DNA of 49,229 bases from contig NZ_JAFKRG010000059.1 of NCBI RefSeq assembly GCF_019038415.1, positions 1 through 49,229 of the forward strand. The letters are read 5' to 3'. This DNA comes from Synechococcus sp. CCY 9618. GTDB lineage: Bacteria; Cyanobacteriota; Cyanobacteriia; PCC-6307; Cyanobiaceae. The translations under genes were made by a program, and so were the position numbers. Positions within the stretch are counted from its first letter, which is position 1. Each line of letters begins with the position of its first letter. A model generated the notes under the pieces. It did no database searches, was not told where the DNA came from, and saw nothing but the letters and a program-made list of their open reading frames with translations. Positions 15,750 through 24,160 of the stretch are shown piece after piece.

Positions 15750-16697
15750 ATGGCCTCCCCTGACGCTCAGCCTGCCGACCCCCTCGCCTCCTGGCTGGGC
15801 GATCGGCTCGGGGTGGACCTGGTGGAGCGCCGCCCCGTCGGTGGAGGCTGCATCCACAGGGCCTGGTGTCTGCAGCTGGCTGACGGAACCCGGCTGTTCG
15901 CCAAGACCAACCAGGCCGCCGCCTTGCCGCTGCTGGAGGCGGAGGCCGAGGGCCTCCTGGCCCTGGCCGCAGCAACGGGTGAGGGGGGAGCGCCCCTGTT
16001 GCCCGTGCCGATGGTTCATGGGCGGATGGGCCCTGAGGCGGTCCTGGTGCTCTCCTGGATCGATCTGGATCGGGGCCGTTCTGCGGCGCAGCCGTCCCCC
16101 TGGCACCGGCTGGGGGCCGCCCTCGCCCGCCTGCACCGGCGCAGCCTGTCGCAGGCCTGCATCGCGGCCGACCGCCCCGGGGCCGCCTTCGGCTGGCCGA
16201 CGGACAACTTCATCGGCTCCGGCGTGCAGGCCAATGGCTGGGAGGAGGACTGGGGTCGGTTCTTCGTGGAGCGGCGCCTCGCTCCCCAGCTGGAGCGACT
16301 GGCCGCGACGGCAGGGAGGATGGAAGGTGCCGATGCCCTCCTGGCCCTGACCCCCGGCTGGCTGAACGGTCACGGGGCCCAGCCGTGCCTGGTGCATGGC
16401 GACCTCTGGAGCGGCAACGCCGCGCTCACCGTTTCAGGTGACGGCACCGTCTTCGATCCGGCGGTCTACCGAGGCGATCGGGAGGTGGACCTGGCCATGG
16501 CACGCCTGTTCGGCGGCTTTCCCGACGCCTTCTTCGCTGGCTATGAGCAGGAATGGCCACTTCCAGGCGACCATCCCCGTCGCTGCGCCCTCTACAACCT
16601 CTACCACCTGCTCAACCACGCCAACCTGTTCGGGGGCACCTACCGGGGCCAGTGCCAGGAGGCGATCCGCGCCCTGCTGGACCACTCCCCCGGCTGA
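15750..16697 (+). CDS. Fructosamine kinase family protein
   Basis: 315 residues. GGGCIHRAW near residue 33 is the nucleotide loop, LFAKTN holds the Lys, [13 protein letters not shown] near residue 215 is the catalytic HGD-x4-N block, and [16 protein letters not shown] carries the metal Asp. [14 protein letters not shown] is the conserved end of the fold. The enzyme phosphorylates ketoamine adducts on glycated proteins or amino acids so that they break down, a repair function plausible in a sugar-making phototroph. It is divergent from the desaturase gene across 84 bases. Confidence 0.9.
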   Translation: MASPDAQPADPLASWLGDRLGVDLVERRPVGGGCIHRAWCLQLADGTRLFAKTNQAAALPLLEAEAEGLLALAAATGEGGAPLLPVPMVHGRMGPEAVLVLSWIDLDRGRSAAQPSPWHRLGAALARLHRRSLSQACIAADRPGAAFGWPTDNFIGSGVQANGWEEDWGRFFVERRLAPQLERLAATAGRMEGADALLALTPGWLNGHGAQPCLVHGDLWSGNAALTVSGDGTVFDPAVYRGDREVDLAMARLFGGFPDAFFAGYEQEWPLPGDHPRRCALYNLYHLLNHANLFGGTYRGQCQEAIRALLDHSPG

Positions 16698-16710
16698 CCC
16701 CAGGACCCGT

Positions 16711-17070
16711 TCAGCTCAGGTATTCCTTGCGCAGGCCCTTGATCTTCTCCATCACGGCCGAGCGCTTCTCGCCGGTGGTGAGGTTGTTCCAGCTCCAGCT
16801 GCCCACCACCACTAGGCCCAGCAGTTCCAGGAGGCCGGGAACAATCGGCAGCAGGTTGATGGTGTCGAGCACCCCCTTGATGAGGATCTGGGCCACGATG
16901 ACCGCCAGCAGCACTCCGGTGGCCTTGCCGATGCGGCCCATCTGGCTCCAGTCCACCTTGTCGAGGGTCTCGTTGACCTTGCCGATCACTTCGCTGTAGC
17001 GCTCGGTGAAATCAACGCTTTCCCCAGCGTTGCCGGTTTCGTCCTGCATCGGCTCCTTCACTTCAGTCAT
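16711..17070 (-). CDS. curT: CurT/CAAD-domain thylakoid curvature protein
   Basis: 119 residues from ATG 17070; an ATG at 17082 would add four. An acidic N-terminus (ETGNAGESVDFTERYSEV) and an amphipathic helix precede two hydrophobic helices (TGVLLAVIVAQILIKGVLD and LELLGLVVVGSWSW), ending NLTTGEKRSAVMEKIKGLRK. This is the CAAD/CURT1 fold that bends thylakoid membranes and, in Synechocystis, shapes thylakoid convergence zones. The same domain is also inserted in some cyanobacterial aminoacyl-tRNA synthetases. It is divergent from the JAMM gene 54 bases away. Confidence 0.85.
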   Translation of the reverse strand: MTEVKEPMQDETGNAGESVDFTERYSEVIGKVNETLDKVDWSQMGRIGKATGVLLAVIVAQILIKGVLDTINLLPIVPGLLELLGLVVVGSWSWNNLTTGEKRSAVMEKIKGLRKEYLS

Positions 17071-17124
17071 GGTGTCGATCATGGAGGACAGGTCCCCTGT
17101 CGTGATGACGCATAACGTACCGGT

Positions 17125-17586
17125 GTGAACGCTGACACGCCAGCGGAGCTGGGCATCGGTCGGCGGGCGCTGACGGTGCTGGAGGCGGTGCTGCAGGCGG
17201 CCGCTCCCCGGGAGGGCTGCGCCCTGCTGCTGGGTCGCCGTGATCCCTGGCGGATCGCTCAGGTCTGGCCCTGCCTGAATGTCTGGGATCCTCCGGCCGA
17301 GCGGATCCGTCGCTTCGCCCTCGACCCCCGCGAACAGCTGCAGGCGCAGAAGTGGGCCCGGGCCCGGGGCCTGGAGGTGCTGGGTTCGGCCCACAGCCAC
17401 CCGGCCACGGAGCCGCTGCCCTCGGCCCTCGATTGCGCCCTGGCCTTCGGTCCCACCCTGATGCTGATCCAGGGCCGGCCGGTCGATGGCGCCATCGCCG
17501 CGGCTGGAGCGGGCCCCGAGCTGGCCTGCTGGTGGCTGCCGGAGCAGGGCCCCCCCCGGCCGCTGGCGTGGAGAATGGACGATTGA
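17125..17586 (+). CDS. M67 (JAMM/MPN) metallopeptidase
   Basis: 153 residues from GTG 17125. PREGCALLLG provides the catalytic Glu near residue 30, and LGSAHSHPATEPLPSALDCA provides the zinc motif H-x-H-P-x6-7-S-x2-D near residues 91-107. Bacterial stand-alone JAMM proteins cleave C-terminal extensions from small ubiquitin-like sulfur carriers such as CysO or QbsE-type proteins. The next gene, 22 bases on, encodes the matching E1-like activating enzyme with a rhodanese domain, so the two probably act on the same carrier. No carrier gene (small protein ending GG) is visible nearby. Confidence 0.85.
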   Translation: MNADTPAELGIGRRALTVLEAVLQAAAPREGCALLLGRRDPWRIAQVWPCLNVWDPPAERIRRFALDPREQLQAQKWARARGLEVLGSAHSHPATEPLPSALDCALAFGPTLMLIQGRPVDGAIAAAGAGPELACWWLPEQGPPRPLAWRMDD

Positions 17587-17608
17587 TGCGTCGTGGGCCT
17601 CCGCCGCC

Positions 17609-18778
17609 ATGCTTCCTCCCGACACCAGCGCCGTCCAGCTCAGCCCCGATGAGGTGGTGCGCTTCTCCCGTCACCTGATCCTGCCGGAGATCGGCATGGA
17701 GGGGCAGAAGCGACTCAAGGCGGCTTCGGTGCTGTGCGTCGGCACCGGTGGCCTGGGTTCGCCCCTGCTCCTGTATCTGGCCGCCGCCGGCGTGGGCCGG
17801 CTCGGCATCGTCGACTTCGACGTGGTCGACCACAGCAACCTGCAGCGCCAGGTGATCCACGGCACCAGCTGGGTGGGCAAGCCCAAGATCGAATCCGCCA
17901 AGGCCCGGATCCTCGAGATCAATCCCCACTGCCAGGTGGATCTCTACGAAACGGCCCTCACCAGCGAGAACGCCCTCGAGATCATCGCCGGGTACGACAT
18001 CGTCTGCGACGGCACCGACAACTTCCCCACCCGCTACCTGGTCAACGACGCCTGCGTGCTGCTGGACAAGCCCAACGTCTACGGCTCGATCTTCCGCTTC
18101 GAGGGCCAGGCCACGGTGTTCAACTTCGAGGGCGGCCCCAACTACCGGGATCTGTTCCCCGAGCCGCCGCCGCCGGGGATGGTGCCCTCCTGCGCCGAAG
18201 GCGGCGTGGTGGGGGTGCTGCCCGGCATCATCGGCATGATCCAGGCCACCGAGGCGGTGAAGCTGATCACCGGCATCGGCACCAGCCTCAGCGGCCGCCT
18301 GCTGCTCTTCGATGCCCTGAAGATGAGCTTCCGGGAGCTGAAGCTGCGCCCCGATCCGGAGCGCCCCGTGATCGAGAAGCTGATCGACTACCAGGAGTTC
18401 TGCGGCGTGGGCGGTTCGGCCCCCGGCCAGGAGGAGGCTGGTTCTGTGCCCACCATCACCGTGGCCGACCTCAAGACCCTGATCGACGGTCGGATGGAGG
18501 ACCTGCTGCTGGTGGATGTGCGCAATCCCCAGGAGGCCGACATCGCCGTGATCCCGGGCTCGGTGCTGGTGCCCCTCGACCGCATCGAGAGCGGCGAGGC
18601 GATCGAGGATGTGCGCCGCCTCGCCGCCGGCAAGCAGCTCTATGTGCACTGCAAGCTCGGCGGCCGTTCCGCCAAGGCCCTGATCGCCCTGGGTCGCCAT
18701 GGCATCGAGGGGGTGAATGTGCAGGGCGGCATCGACGCCTGGAGCCAGGAGGTGGACCCTGCCGTTCCGCGCTACTGA
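17609..18778 (+). CDS. moeB: MoeB/ThiF-type adenylyltransferase with C-terminal rhodanese domain
   Basis: 389 residues from ATG 17609. Residues ~12-250 are the E1-like domain: FSRHLILPEIGMEGQ, the P-loop GTGGLGSPLLLYLAAAGVG, NLQRQVIHG with the catalytic Arg, and CDGTDNFPTRYLVND. VPSCAEGGVVGVLPG keeps one Cys where zinc-binding MoeB proteins have CxxC, so the zinc site seems lost. Residues ~280-385 are rhodanese with the active-site loop YVHCKLGGRSAKAL. The enzyme adenylates a sulfur carrier C-terminus and loads sulfur for molybdopterin, cysteine or thiolation pathways. It follows the JAMM gene and overlaps the channel frame. Confidence 0.9.
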   Translation: MLPPDTSAVQLSPDEVVRFSRHLILPEIGMEGQKRLKAASVLCVGTGGLGSPLLLYLAAAGVGRLGIVDFDVVDHSNLQRQVIHGTSWVGKPKIESAKARILEINPHCQVDLYETALTSENALEIIAGYDIVCDGTDNFPTRYLVNDACVLLDKPNVYGSIFRFEGQATVFNFEGGPNYRDLFPEPPPPGMVPSCAEGGVVGVLPGIIGMIQATEAVKLITGIGTSLSGRLLLFDALKMSFRELKLRPDPERPVIEKLIDYQEFCGVGGSAPGQEEAGSVPTITVADLKTLIDGRMEDLLLVDVRNPQEADIAVIPGSVLVPLDRIESGEAIEDVRRLAAGKQLYVHCKLGGRSAKALIALGRHGIEGVNVQGGIDAWSQEVDPAVPRY

Positions 18779-19613
18779 GCCCCTCTCCCCCGCCCATCGG
18801 CGCGGGCTGCAGCGCCGGCGGCAGGACGCCCAGCGGCTGATCGCCCTGGAGAGCAGGTTCCTGCCGCTCCTGCTGACGGCCGTGCTGCCGATCCTGCTGA
18901 TGCCCTTCACCGCCGACCGGGGCTGGCAGGGCCAGGTGTTGCTGGCTCTGGTCTTCGATCTGCTGATCCTGCAGTCGATCCGCACCCTGCCGGTGATCGG
19001 CGGGGTGCCCTTTGCTCCGCTGCGCCAGGGGCTGTACCGGGGGATCGGCCTGCTGGGGGGGCTCGGGCTCTGGGTGCCGGTGGCCTCGGGGGGATGGCCA
19101 GGCGGCGCGTTCCGCGTCGTCGAGATGGTCCTGCTGAGCCTGTTCTTCCTGATCACCTCCGTGCGGCTGGTGCGGCTGCTGGCCCGGGTGCCCCGGGTCA
19201 ACGTGCAGGTGATGGCCGGGGCGGCGGCGGGCTATCTGCACCTGGGGCTCACGGGGGGCGTGCTCGCCACCGCCACCCAGGTGCTGGTGCCGGGCAGCTT
19301 CAGCCTCGGCGCCGCCGCCAGTCACCAGCTGCTGCTCGACCGGCTCACCTACTTCAGCTTCGTCACCATCGCCGGGGTGGGCTACGGCGATGTGGTGCCG
19401 GCCAACCCGGTGGGCGAACGCTTCGTGATCCTCCTGAGTGTCTCCAGCACCCTCTACGTGGCCCTGCTGGTGGGGCTGCTGCTGGGGCGCTTCATCGCCT
19501 CCGAGGAGGTGGAGATGCTCGAGGACGGGGGCCTGGTGGAGGCAGCACCCGTGGAGGAGGCTCCGGGGACGGACGAGGGGGCCCTGCCTGGCCCGCCTCG
19601 GCGGCTTCAGTAG
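18717..19613 (+). CDS. Potassium-channel-like (Ion_trans_2) protein
   Basis: 298 residues. There are several hydrophobic helices (FLPLLLTAVLPILLMPF, VLLALVFDLLILQSI, LLGGLGLWVPVA, MVLLSLFFLITSV), then a pore region: TYFSFVTIAGVGYGDVVPAN with a GVGYGD selectivity filter, and a final helix VILLSVSSTLYVALLVGLLL. An acidic cytosolic tail follows. The filter fits K+ selectivity. The only ATG start lies 62 bases inside the MoeB gene, and no better start exists before the first helix, so translation may be coupled to MoeB or start at a rare codon. The gene converges on cobO, overlapping it by 7 bases. Confidence 0.8.
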   Translation: MCRAASTPGARRWTLPFRATEPLSPAHRRGLQRRRQDAQRLIALESRFLPLLLTAVLPILLMPFTADRGWQGQVLLALVFDLLILQSIRTLPVIGGVPFAPLRQGLYRGIGLLGGLGLWVPVASGGWPGGAFRVVEMVLLSLFFLITSVRLVRLLARVPRVNVQVMAGAAAGYLHLGLTGGVLATATQVLVPGSFSLGAAASHQLLLDRLTYFSFVTIAGVGYGDVVPANPVGERFVILLSVSSTLYVALLVGLLLGRFIASEEVEMLEDGGLVEAAPVEEAPGTDEGALPGPPRRLQ

Positions 19614-20770
19614 TCGACGCCGCGCTTGAGGTCCACGCCCCGTTCGGCGTAGTGCTTGTGGCACACCATCTCCGAGTGGACGCTGGCCAGATCGAAGTAC
19701 GCGGGCCGGGTCTTGCAGCGGCCCGTGATGATCACTTCGGTTTCGGTGGGCTTGCGCAGCAGGGTCTGCACGATCGGCTCCACCGGCAGCAGCTCCAGAT
19801 CCACCGTGGGATTGAGCTCGTCGAGGATCACGGTCTTGTAGAGGCCGCTGGCGATGGCCGCCCGGGCGATCTCCCAGGCCCGCTCCGCCTCCACATAGTC
19901 GATCGGCTGCTGCTGGCCGCGCCACACGATCGCATCGCGGCCGGAGCGCAGATGATCCACCAGGTGGGGGTAGCTCTCCCGCAGGGCGGCGATCGCCGCA
20001 TCCTCGGTGTAGCCGGCGCCGCCCTTGAGCCACTGCAGGATCAGCACCCGGTGGCTCTTGTCCTGGCTGATGCCCCGTCCGATGGCCTGCAGTCCCTTGC
20101 CCAGGGCACTGGTGGATTTTCCCTTGCCTTCACCGGTGTAGATCTCCAGCCCCTCCAGCCCCTGCTCCGGGCCGCTGTGGGCCCGCATCTCGGAGTGCAG
20201 ATCCGCCATCTGCACCAGCTGCCGCGGCGCCCCCCGGCCGGTGCAGATCACCTCCATGCCCGCCGGTTTGGTGGTGAGTGTGCGGACCACCTCCTCAGGG
20301 TCGAGCAGGCCCAGGTCGAGCACGGGGTTGAGCTCGTCGAGCACCACCACCGAATAGAGGTTGCTGGCGATGGCCCCCTTGGCGATGTCCCAGCCCCGCT
20401 GGGCCTCCTGGCGGTCGAAGCGGGTGGCCTCCTCGGCCGTGAAGAAATCGCCCCGGCCGGTACGCACCTGGTCGATCAGATGGGGAAAGCCCTGCTGCAG
20501 GGCCTCGATGGCACTGTCTTCGTCATAGGAGCGGCCGGGGCCCTTGAGGAAGCGCAGCAGCAGCACCCGGGTGCGCTTCTGCTCGCAGATGCCCAGGCCG
20601 ATGGTGCGGAGCACCACCCCCAGAGCCGCCTGGCTCTTGCCTTTGCCCTCCCCGTCGTAGACGTGCAGCTGACCGTGGGCCCGCTCATCGCTGCCGGCGG
20701 CGGTGCGGATGCCGATGCCCCGCCCGGTGCCGCGCTGGGGGGTCTGGGTGCTGCGGGCGGCGGGGGTCAT
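19607..20770 (-). CDS. cobO: Two-domain cob(I)alamin adenosyltransferase (CobO/BtuR type)
   Basis: 387 residues made of two similar halves. Each half has a GEGKGKS P-loop (VYDGEGKGKSQAALG at about 38; IYTGEGKGKSTSALG at about 212), a VLLLRFLKGPG/VLILQWLKGGAG strand, a VVLDELNPVLDLGLL/VILDELNPTVDLELL block and a TGRGAPRQL/TGRCKTRPA loop. CobO transfers the adenosyl group of ATP to reduced corrinoid in B12 synthesis. Single-domain CobO is about 190 residues and dimeric; here both protomers appear fused. The tail VHSEMVCHKHYAERGVDLKR is typical of the family. Start ATG 20770 has a short divergent gap to larE. Confidence 0.9.
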   Translation of the reverse strand: MTPAARSTQTPQRGTGRGIGIRTAAGSDERAHGQLHVYDGEGKGKSQAALGVVLRTIGLGICEQKRTRVLLLRFLKGPGRSYDEDSAIEALQQGFPHLIDQVRTGRGDFFTAEEATRFDRQEAQRGWDIAKGAIASNLYSVVVLDELNPVLDLGLLDPEEVVRTLTTKPAGMEVICTGRGAPRQLVQMADLHSEMRAHSGPEQGLEGLEIYTGEGKGKSTSALGKGLQAIGRGISQDKSHRVLILQWLKGGAGYTEDAAIAALRESYPHLVDHLRSGRDAIVWRGQQQPIDYVEAERAWEIARAAIASGLYKTVILDELNPTVDLELLPVEPIVQTLLRKPTETEVIITGRCKTRPAYFDLASVHSEMVCHKHYAERGVDLKRGVDY

Positions 20771-20841
20771 CGGCGGGCGGTGGGGAGCAGCTGCGGGCGG
20801 ATCTGGCCCGGATGCTACCCAGCCTTGCCAGGATCTCCGCC

Positions 20842-21708
20842 ATGACCGGACGCCCCCGCCTCACCCTGCTCGACGCTCTCCCGGCCCCACTGGAGCGGGG
20901 CCTGGAGGCCCTGTGCGGGCGGCTGGATGGCTTCGCCCGGGTGGTGGTGGCCTATTCCGGCGGCGTCGACAGCGCCCTGGTGGCGGCCCTGGCGGCCGAC
21001 CGGCTGGGAGCGCGCGCCCTGGCGATCACCGGCGTGTCGCCCGCCCTGGCCCCCCACCTGCGCCGGGAGGCCAGCGACCAGGCCCGCTGGCTGGGCCTGC
21101 GCCACCGGGAGCTGGCCACCGCGGAGCTGGCCGATCCCGCCTACACCAGCAACCCGGAGGACCGCTGCTACGCCTGCAAGCGGGAGCTGCATCGTCTGCT
21201 GGCCCCCATCGCTGCCGCCGCCGAGGGAGCCCAGGTGCTGGATGGGGTCAACCGCGACGACCTGGGCGATCACCGGCCGGGCATCCGCGCCGCCCGGGAG
21301 TTCGGCGTGCTCTCCCCCCTGGCCGAGGCCGGCATCGACAAGGCGGGGGTGCGCCAGCTCTCCCGCGCCCTGGGCCTGCCCTGGTGGGACAAGCCCGCCC
21401 AGCCCTGCCTCGCCTCCCGCTTCCCCTACGGCGAACCGATCAGTGCCCCCCGGCTGGCCCGGGTGGCCGCCGCCGAGGACTGGCTGCGCCAGCGGGGCTT
21501 CGCCGAGCTGCGGGTGCGCAGCCAGGGGGAAACCGCCCGCATCGAAATTCCCGCCGCCGTCCTGCCGGAGGCGCTGGAGCGGCTGGCGCTGGGAGCGCTG
21601 CGCCCGGACCTGGTGGCCTCCTTCAGGGGCCTGGGCTTCACGGCCGTGGCCCTCGATCTGGAGGGACTGGTGAGCGGCAAGCTGAACCGGGAGCTGCCTG
21701 TGGCCTGA
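20842..21708 (+). CDS. larE: LarE-like ATP-dependent sulfur transferase
   Basis: 288 residues from ATG 20842 (20812 possible). The PP-loop VAYSGGVDSALVAAL near residue 40 binds ATP, and GVNRDDLGDHRPG, WDKPAQPCLASRFPYGEPI and GETARIEI are LarE blocks. LarE supplies sulfur for the nickel-pincer nucleotide cofactor of lactate racemase. Here the Cys of PCLASR is joined by a CxxC in DRCYACKREL, the pattern of the iron-sulfur LarE type rather than the single-Cys sacrificial type; this is an inference from motifs. No larA, larB or larC is in the window, so the acceptor is unknown. The gene is divergent from cobO. Confidence 0.85.
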   Translation: MTGRPRLTLLDALPAPLERGLEALCGRLDGFARVVVAYSGGVDSALVAALAADRLGARALAITGVSPALAPHLRREASDQARWLGLRHRELATAELADPAYTSNPEDRCYACKRELHRLLAPIAAAAEGAQVLDGVNRDDLGDHRPGIRAAREFGVLSPLAEAGIDKAGVRQLSRALGLPWWDKPAQPCLASRFPYGEPISAPRLARVAAAEDWLRQRGFAELRVRSQGETARIEIPAAVLPEALERLALGALRPDLVASFRGLGFTAVALDLEGLVSGKLNRELPVA

Positions 21709-21749
21709 GGGTCCCGGCCGGCAGCCATGCACCGGCCGTGGGACGGCCC

Positions 21750-22229
21750 TCAGCCGGCGGCCAGAACTACCGGTTCCCGTCCCGTCTCACCGAGAGCCTC
21801 CGGTGTTTCCCGGCGGAAGCTGGTGAGCTTGTGTCGGCCGGCCCCCAGCTCCTCCCACAGCACCTGGCAGGCCCGTTCGGGCATGGTGTGGTCGCCACAG
21901 GTGAACACATCCACGGCGGCGTAGCCCGACTCGGGCCAGGTGTGGATCGAGATGTGGGATTCGGCCAGCAGGGCCAGGCCCGTGACGCCCTGGGGTTCGA
22001 AACGGTGGGTGATCAGGTTGAGCAGGGTGGCGCCAGCACGCTTGGCTGCTGTCGTGATGGTGTCCCTGAGGAAGGCTTCGTCGTCGAGCCGTGCGCAGTC
22101 GCAGTCGTAGAGCTCGAGGATGCAGTGTTTGCCTACCGCGTCGGTGATGTCGCCAGGGGCGGAAAGTGCAGGAGATGCGGCTTCCTTCCATCCCGGGTTG
22201 GGATGCAGGCTGGAGAGGCGCTGGTTCAT
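21750..22229 (-). CDS. speD: S-adenosylmethionine decarboxylase proenzyme
   Basis: 159 residues. [20 protein letters not shown] contains the Glu-Ser autocleavage site; the Ser becomes the pyruvoyl group of the alpha chain. [16 protein letters not shown] and [13 protein letters not shown] with the catalytic Cys follow the SpeD1/SpeH class. The enzyme provides decarboxylated SAM for spermidine or, in some cyanobacteria, for carboxyspermidine-independent routes. A ~30-residue N-terminal extension ([17 protein letters not shown]) precedes the usual start, so an internal start is possible. The adjacent recF gene is upstream on the same strand, 88 bases away. Confidence 0.9.
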   Translation of the reverse strand: MNQRLSSLHPNPGWKEAASPALSAPGDITDAVGKHCILELYDCDCARLDDEAFLRDTITTAAKRAGATLLNLITHRFEPQGVTGLALLAESHISIHTWPESGYAAVDVFTCGDHTMPERACQVLWEELGAGRHKLTSFRRETPEALGETGREPVVLAAG

Positions 22230-22317
22230 CAGATCCGATCAAACAGGTCACACCATACGCGCCTGTGAGCGCGGTGGTGGTTCGCCAGTTCCCCTGCGGC
22301 ATCAGGGGGCTCGGGCT

Positions 22318-23421
22318 TCAACCCACCAGGGCGCCGCGGCGCAGTTCCACCACCTGGCCCTGGGCCTGCCAGCCGCTGCTGAAGGCCTCCAGGTGGGTGG
22401 CGCTCACCAGGCACTGGTGTCCCTCGCCCACCGCTTCGAGCAGCAGCTGCTGGCGCCCCGGATCGAGCTCGGCCAGTACGTCGTCGAGCAGCAGCAGGGG
22501 CGGCTGACCCACCACCTGGTTCACCAGGTCGAGCTCCCCCAGCTTCAGCGCGAGCACCAGCGTGCGCTGCTGGCCGGCGGAGCCGTAGCGCCGGGCCGGC
22601 TGACCCCCCAGCAGCAGCCCCACCTCGTCGCGATGGGGACCCACCTGGCACTGGCCCAGGCGCTCCTCCTGGGGGCGCTGCCGGCGCAGCTGGTCCGCCA
22701 GGGCCTCCCGCCAGGGCCCCTCCTCATCGCTGGCGTCGGCCACGGTGCCGCTGAGGTAATCGAGCCGCAGCGGTTCGGCCGCCCCGCCGATCCGCTGCTG
22801 CCAGGCCACGGCCAGGGGTTCGAGCCGCCAGAGGGCCCGCTGGCGCCGGCGGTGCAGGCGGGCACCGACCAGGGCCATCTGCTCGTCGAAGGCATCCAGG
22901 AGCTCCTGCTGCACTCCGGCGCCCAGGCCCCGGCGCAGCAGCTGGCTGCGCTGCCGCAGCAGCCGACCGTAACGGCTCAGCAGGGCGCCGTAGACGGGTT
23001 CGAGCTGCAGCACCACCCGGTCCAGCCACTGACGCCGCAGGGCGGGCTCCCCCCGCACCAGGTCCAGGTCGAGGGCGCTGAAGCCCACGCAGCGCAGGGG
23101 GCCGATCAGGTCGAGCTGGCGCTCCAGCACCTTGCCGTTGCGCAGGGCCTGGCGGCCGCCGCTGCGGCGGAGATGGAGCTGCAGGCTGTCCCCTTCGCCT
23201 GTGAGCGCGCTCAGCCGGCTGGCGGGCTGGCCGTGGGCGATCAGATCCCGGTCGACGCTGCAGCGGTGGGAGCGGAGGCTCGTGAGCAGCTCCACCGCCT
23301 CCAGCAGGTTCGACTTGCCCTGGCCGTTGCTGCCGATCACCAGCAGGCGGGGCGCCTCCAGCGTCAGCTCCAGCCCGTCGATGTTGCGGAAATGCCGGAG
23401 GTCCAGGCGGTGCAGCCGGAT
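22318..23421 (-). CDS. recF: DNA replication and repair protein RecF
   Basis: About 367 residues. [19 protein letters not shown] opens the protein, [19 protein letters not shown] is Walker [20 protein letters not shown] is the signature region and [20 protein letters not shown] is Walker B. RecF loads RecA at single-strand gaps with RecO and RecR. No ATG, GTG or TTG lies in frame between the homologous start and the far ATG at 23682, and that longer frame would run antisense through the tRNA-Arg gene. The start given is the ATC at 23421; CTG at 23415 is an alternative. Sequence similarity, not codon identity, sets this boundary. Confidence 0.85.
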   Translation of the reverse strand: MRLHRLDLRHFRNIDGLELTLEAPRLLVIGSNGQGKSNLLEAVELLTSLRSHRCSVDRDLIAHGQPASRLSALTGEGDSLQLHLRRSGGRQALRNGKVLERQLDLIGPLRCVGFSALDLDLVRGEPALRRQWLDRVVLQLEPVYGALLSRYGRLLRQRSQLLRRGLGAGVQQELLDAFDEQMALVGARLHRRRQRALWRLEPLAVAWQQRIGGAAEPLRLDYLSGTVADASDEEGPWREALADQLRRQRPQEERLGQCQVGPHRDEVGLLLGGQPARRYGSAGQQRTLVLALKLGELDLVNQVVGQPPLLLLDDVLAELDPGRQQLLLEAVGEGHQCLVSATHLEAFSSGWQAQGQVVELRRGALVG

Positions 23422-23495
23422 GGTTCTGGGGCGGTCAGCCGCTAAGGTACCGCCATCGGAGGGAAGGATCCTGCGGGGCCCTGACTGCCGATGTT

Positions 23496-23569
23496 GGGCA
23501 TGTAGCTCAGTTGGATAGAGCGTCAGATTCCGGTTCTGAATGTCGGGGGTTCGAGTCCCTCCATGCTCG
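23496..23569 (+). tRNA. tRNA-Arg(CCG)
   Basis: Acceptor stem GGGCATG pairs with CATGCTC, the D arm is GCTCAGTTGGATAGAGC, the anticodon stem TCAGA/TCTGA encloses TTCCGGT with anticodon CCG, and the T arm is GGGGGTTCGAGTCCC. The discriminator is G and CCA is not encoded. It reads CGG codons, frequent in this GC-rich genome. It lies head to head with recF. Confidence 0.95.
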
Positions 23570-23629
23570 TCGGTCCAGCCCCACCTCCCCGGGGGATTTC
23601 TCCGGGAGGAACGGGGCGCGGCCGACCGT

Positions 23630-24160
23630 TCAGTCGGGCCGCAGGTCGAGCCCCATGGCCCGGATGCCACCGGGATCCACAACGAAGCCCACCCGCGTGA
23701 GGGCCTTGAGGGCTTCGGGGGGAGCGGAAAGCGAAATGCTGCAGCCGCTCAGCTCCCGCCGCAGACGGGCCAGGGCCGCCTGCACCAGTGCGCCGATCAC
23801 CTCATCGCGGCCGGGGTCGGCCGGATCGGCCACCAGGTCCCAGAGATTGGCGTTGAGGGCCTGGTCGCTGGTGGCTCGCACGAAGCCCACCAGGTGGCTG
23901 TGCGGATTGAGCACCACCAGGTGCCAGGCGCTGCAGGCCAGCACCCGCTGCCAGCGCTCCGGGCTGCGGGGGGGATCGCCGCAGGCCACCAGCAGCCGGT
24001 TGAGGCCCGCCGGTTCCGGATCGTGCTGGTGCAGCAGGGCGTAGCCCTCCCGCAGGCGGAGAGACGGTGACTGGCTGCGGAAGGGGATCAACAGGGAGTT
24101 CAGGGGTTCAGCCCGTGTTGCGCATGCCTGCGGCGATGCCATTGATGGTAAGCAGGGCAC
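23630..24160 (-). CDS. GNAT-family N-acetyltransferase
   Basis: Up to 176 residues. [20 protein letters not shown] is the central strand and acetyl-CoA region, [18 protein letters not shown]-like helix follows, and [19 protein letters not shown] ends with the [10 protein letters not shown] tail characteristic of a cyanobacterial GNAT subgroup. The substrate is unknown. The ATG at 24160 overlaps the end of ppc by 53 bases; a TTG near 24090 would reduce the overlap and agree better with family length. It is the last gene of the trpE-gshA-ppc run, followed by about 60 bases before the tRNA. Confidence 0.75.
   Translation of the reverse strand: MPCLPSMASPQACATRAEPLNSLLIPFRSQSPSLRLREGYALLHQHDPEPAGLNRLLVACGDPPRSPERWQRVLACSAWHLVVLNPHSHLVGFVRATSDQALNANLWDLVADPADPGRDEVIGALVQAALARLRRELSGCSISLSAPPEALKALTRVGFVVDPGGIRAMGLDLRPD

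Noticed and set aside
14073-16397. 774-residue desaturase fusion
   Set aside because: The first ~245 residues are the reverse strand of the fructosamine kinase gene; the FAD-fold start at GTG 15665 is normal.
18471-20033. Long minus-strand frame rich in Gln/His/Arg
   Set aside because: Composition is that of a shadow of the channel, MoeB and CobO genes; no domain is visible.
22318-23682. 454-residue RecF starting at ATG 23682
   Set aside because: The extra N-terminus is antisense to tRNA-Arg and shows no RecF similarity.
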